Of a stretch of 8,684 nucleotides of DNA, positions 6,664 through 8,684 are shown in pieces (positions within the stretch are counted from its first letter, which is position 1; each line of letters begins with the position of its first letter). Origin of the DNA: Desulfobacteraceae bacterium. GTDB taxonomy: Bacteria > Desulfobacterota > DSM-4660 > Desulfatiglandales > Desulfatiglandaceae. The notes beneath the pieces were generated by a model, which searched no databases, had not been told where the DNA came from, and was given only the letters and a program-made list of their open reading frames with translations. Where the stretch lies: NCBI GenBank assembly GCA_013203065.1, contig JABMQV010000235.1:1-8684 (forward strand), in the 5' to 3' direction. Position numbers and translations under genes: made by a program.

Positions 6664-7335
6664 ATGAATGAAAAGAAAAAGCCTTTTCCCCTCTTTTCCA
6701 AGTCAGCACGATACAACGCAGCCTATCAGGATGTCCCTTTTGGCCTTACCCTGATCTCGGGGTGCAGGAACCACTTTAACCCGCCGGGTTTTGATCAGTA
6801 CAAGAGGAAACTCCTCAGAAAGATGAGGAAGCGTGAAACTCTGGAGCAGATCAGCGACCGTATTGACACCTATGCACGGTTTTTTGAAGACTTCGGACAT
6901 GACTGTCCATTACCCAAGCACTTGAAGCGGACAGTCAACAGCGGTTTTCCCAGATATAACCTGATGGTGGATACCCACTTTATGGCAGAGATGTGTGCGG
7001 GTATCCTGGTTGCTGTAACGGATTATGATCATTTTGAAGGGAGTCTCGAACTGGATGTGGCAGATGAAGTTGAGACATGCCGGGGGATGGGGCAGCGGGA
7101 GTTCAGGACCAGGGAGGGCGAGATCGTTTTGAGGGATGAGGCAGATATCGTTTGTGTGCTCTGCCAGGGTGCAGACGAAAAAACAAGGGTTCGGGAACAG
7201 ACGTCAAACGTCCTCTTTTACGGCTATGGCATCCCGGGTATTGAGACCGATCACTTGAGGAAAGGACTGGAAATGGCATCTGAGACCATGTGTGAGTTTG
7301 GGGGTGGGACAACCGAAGGGGTGAAGATCTTCTGA
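6664..7335 (+). CDS. B3/B4 tRNA-binding domain protein (PheT editing-domain-like)
   Basis: A 223-residue soluble protein I assign to the B3/B4 domain family. The domain corresponds to the editing region of the phenylalanyl-tRNA synthetase beta subunit and occurs alone in many bacteria. The supporting stretch is 90-213: TVNSGFPRYNLMVD (90-103), the YDHFEGSLELDVA strand region (121-133), EGEIVLRDE (151-159) and REQTSNVLFYGYGI (177-190), ending in a helix LRKGLEMASETM (198-209). The pattern 'N.MVD....', then a GE.V.RDE turn and a late T.N segment, is characteristic. The basic N-terminal helix (about 45-75, many Arg and Lys) could bind RNA. Stand-alone members are presumed to deacylate mischarged tRNA or a related aminoacyl compound, but this is not shown here. 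It lies 47 nt before the amidohydrolase gene and probably shares its transcript. Confidence 0.72.
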   Translation: MNEKKKPFPLFSKSARYNAAYQDVPFGLTLISGCRNHFNPPGFDQYKRKLLRKMRKRETLEQISDRIDTYARFFEDFGHDCPLPKHLKRTVNSGFPRYNLMVDTHFMAEMCAGILVAVTDYDHFEGSLELDVADEVETCRGMGQREFRTREGEIVLRDEADIVCVLCQGADEKTRVREQTSNVLFYGYGIPGIETDHLRKGLEMASETMCEFGGGTTEGVKIF

Positions 7336-7372
7336 TACAGGAGCGGAGGCTCTGGGATTGAATTCCGGCAAT

Positions 7373-7377
7373 GAGGA
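7373..7377 (+). promoter_or_regulatory. Ribosome binding site deciding the amidohydrolase start
   Basis: GAGGA lies 5 nt before the ATG at 7383. The in-frame ATG at 7371 overlaps this site and has no ribosome binding site of its own at usable distance, so 7383 is the better start. Confidence 0.55.
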
Positions 7378-7382
7378 ATCGG

Positions 7383-8204
7383 ATGGATGACCTGAAGATA
7401 GCCGCTGTGTGCATGCATCCGGTCCCCGGAGAAGTGGAAAAGAATCTTGACCGGATCCGGTCATTTGCAATGGAGGCCTCTGCCGGAGGGGCTGACATGG
7501 TTTGCTTTCCAGAATTTTCCGTAACGGGCTATCTGCTGACACCCCCCCAAGACCTCTGCTACGGGCCAGACGCCCCATTCATTACCGAAAGGCTTGCCCA
7601 TGTGGCCAAAGAGGCCGAGCTTGTCTTGATGGCGGGCACCATAGAGGTCTCGGATAGGGAAAAGCCATATATTACTCAGGTGGTAGCGGGCCCCGAGGGC
7701 CTTATCGGGCACTATCGAAAAACGCATCTCTCCCCCCCTGAAGCCAATATCTACCAGGCGGGAGATAAAATAAAGGTCTTTTCCCATGGAAAAACCACCT
7801 TCGGGATTTTACTCTGCTACGAGGCCCATTTTCCTGAGATAAGCACCACAATGGCCCTCATGGGGGCTCACCTGCTCTTGATTCCCCATGCCTCGCCCAG
7901 AGGGAACCCAGAGGGGAAATTGCAAAGCTGGTTGAGGCACCTGAAGGCCAGGGCCTTTGACAATAGTGTGTTTGTGGTGGCCTGTAACCAGGTGGGGAAA
8001 TCCGGAGACGGGCTTTCATTTCCGGGGGTTGCAGTCGTCCTGGGTCCGGATGGTCACGTCATGGCAAGCTACACGGGTGAGGAAGAGCATATCCTCTTTG
8101 TGGAACTTGAGGCCGACCGCCTTCACAATATCAGAGGCCACAGGATGAAATACTTTCTTCCCAAACGGAGGCCGGAGTTATACGGGAAGGTTTCGGGGAT
8201 TTGA
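7383..8204 (+). CDS. Carbon-nitrogen hydrolase (nitrilase superfamily amidohydrolase)
   Basis: A 273-residue cytosolic enzyme of the nitrilase superfamily, which cleaves amide or other C-N bonds through a cysteine nucleophile. The catalytic set is intact: E44 in CFPEFSVTG, K113 in YRKTHLSPPE with the accessory glutamate E120, and C145 in GILLCYEAHFPE. Downstream are LLLIPHASP (154-162) and the ARAFDNSVFVVACNQVG stretch (189-205) typical of the fold. The sequence does not show NAD synthetase, apolipoprotein N-acyltransferase or true nitrilase features. An omega-amidase, N-carbamoyl-amine hydrolase or related amidase is possible, and the substrate cannot be read from sequence. An alternative start at 7371 would add MRNR. 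It follows the B3/B4 gene by 47 nt and ends 2 nt before a strong terminator, so it closes this transcription unit. Confidence 0.88.
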   Translation: MDDLKIAAVCMHPVPGEVEKNLDRIRSFAMEASAGGADMVCFPEFSVTGYLLTPPQDLCYGPDAPFITERLAHVAKEAELVLMAGTIEVSDREKPYITQVVAGPEGLIGHYRKTHLSPPEANIYQAGDKIKVFSHGKTTFGILLCYEAHFPEISTTMALMGAHLLLIPHASPRGNPEGKLQSWLRHLKARAFDNSVFVVACNQVGKSGDGLSFPGVAVVLGPDGHVMASYTGEEEHILFVELEADRLHNIRGHRMKYFLPKRRPELYGKVSGI

Positions 8205-8206
8205 TT

Positions 8207-8254
8207 AAAAAAAAAGCGCAAAAGCAACCGCCTTGGATGCATTTGCGCTTTTTT
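8207..8254. terminator. Bidirectional intrinsic terminator between the amidohydrolase gene and dsrC
   Basis: GCGCAAAAGC (8216-8225) pairs with GCATTTGCGC (8239-8248), a 10-bp stem with one internal mismatch around a 13-nt loop. Nine A residues precede it (8207-8215) and six T residues follow (8249-8254). It therefore works as a Rho-independent terminator in both directions and can extend its stem by A-T pairs. It lies just after the amidohydrolase stop and serves the convergent dsrC as well. Confidence 0.92.
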
Positions 8255-8267
8255 GTAGTGAGAAGCT

Positions 8268-8288
8268 CTGTCTAAATCTCTAAGACAG
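8268..8288 (-). other. Small hairpin immediately 3' of dsrC
   Basis: CTGTCT (8268-8273) and AGACAG (8283-8288) form a perfect 6-bp stem around a 9-nt loop, 1 nt beyond the dsrC stop codon. It has no T-run of its own. Together with the bidirectional terminator about 15 nt farther on, it may stabilise the 3' end of the dsrC message. Confidence 0.35.
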
Positions 8289-8289
8289 C

Positions 8290-8607
8290 CTAGACGCAGC
8301 CCGTCGGTTTTGGCAGCCCCGCCATCTTACAGGCCCCCTTGCCCGGTCCTGATGGGAACAGCTCGTAGATGTATTTGAGCTTGTAGCCTGTGACTTTCGA
8401 CAGGATCCTGACCATGGGAGCAATTCCGTTCTTCTTGTAATACGCCTGGAGCACCTCGACTACCTTGTAATGCTCGTCGGTCAGTTCCTCAATACCCTCA
8501 CTTTGTTTCACATGCCGCATCCATGGTTCGTTCCAGTTGGAGAAATCATCGATGAAACCGTCTTCATCAACATTGTAAGTGTTTCCTTCAAATTCTACCG
8601 TTGGCAT
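8290..8607 (-). CDS. dsrC: DsrC, sulfur-carrier protein of dissimilatory sulfite reductase
   Basis: A 105-residue cytosolic protein. DsrC is the physiological co-substrate of the sulfite reductase DsrAB. A trisulfide forms between its two C-terminal cysteines during sulfite reduction and is then reduced, via the membrane complex DsrMKJOP. The flexible C-terminal arm is intact, GPGKGACKMAGLPKPTGCV (87-105), with C93 and the penultimate C104 separated by ten residues. TusE proteins that serve only tRNA thiolation lack the upstream cysteine, so this is a true DsrC. The N-terminus MPTVEFEGNTYNVDEDGFI and the helical core are typical and length is normal. The ATG at 8607 has AGGAGGG 8 nt upstream. 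No dsrAB or other sulfur gene is adjacent, and dsrC is often encoded alone. It is the best taxonomic clue in the window. Confidence 0.96.
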   Translation of the reverse strand: MPTVEFEGNTYNVDEDGFIDDFSNWNEPWMRHVKQSEGIEELTDEHYKVVEVLQAYYKKNGIAPMVRILSKVTGYKLKYIYELFPSGPGKGACKMAGLPKPTGCV

Positions 8608-8615
8608 AACTAAAA

Positions 8616-8622
8616 CCCTCCT
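8616..8622 (-). promoter_or_regulatory. Strong ribosome binding site of dsrC
   Basis: AGGAGGG on the minus strand, 8 nt before the ATG at 8607. It is a near-perfect match, as expected for a protein that is usually among the most abundant in sulfate reducers. Confidence 0.8.
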
Positions 8623-8684
8623 CTTTTTTGGTATGAGACCTTTGAAAAACGCCCCCTTTTGGCCAATCTCAGCGTCAGGCTCAA

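Overview
This looks like a chromosomal stretch from a sulfate- or sulfite-metabolising bacterium, most likely a Desulfobacterota (former Deltaproteobacteria) member. The main evidence is a full-length DsrC with both C-terminal redox cysteines (C93 and C104). An FtsH starting [14 protein letters not shown], placed directly before folP, is consistent with this. The assignment is inference; no 16S or other phylogenetic marker is present. The window is dense with housekeeping genes and shows no transposase, integrase, phage gene, CRISPR array, tRNA or rRNA.

Left arm, minus strand (1-2641). Reading right to left, a DUF4301 protein (2641 to 1070) overlaps a YhhQ-type queuosine-precursor transporter (1073 to 345) by an ATGA junction. 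A pyridoxamine 5'-phosphate oxidase-like flavoprotein (245 to 1, cut by the window edge) follows in the same direction. DUF4301 is uncharacterised, but its glycine-rich N-terminal motif and the GGHGALI and NIDN motifs recall sugar nucleotidyltransferases.

Divergent intergenic region (2642-3051). This is the only long non-coding stretch. It holds an AT-rich tract, a 9-bp inverted repeat, one fair sigma70-like promoter candidate and the ribosome binding site for an ftsH that begins with TTG.

Central operon, plus strand (3052-6536). ftsH (membrane AAA+ zinc protease), folP (dihydropteroate synthase) and coaX (type III pantothenate kinase) are separated by only 12 and 17 nt, so they are very probably co-transcribed. 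They join membrane protein quality control to folate and CoA cofactor synthesis.

Right plus-strand block (6664-8204). After a 127-nt gap with a hairpin and a perfect palindrome comes a B3/B4 tRNA-editing-like domain protein. A nitrilase-superfamily amidohydrolase with an intact Glu-Lys-Cys active site follows. A strong bidirectional terminator (8207-8254) then separates this block from the convergent dsrC (8607 to 8290). DsrC is the sulfur-carrier partner of dissimilatory sulfite reductase and appears as a lone gene, as is common.

I did not find a clear undescribed multi-gene system. The items most worth a second look are the translationally coupled DUF4301-yhhQ pair, the B3/B4-amidohydrolase pair, the structured ftsH leader and a possible dispersed repeat upstream of dsrC.
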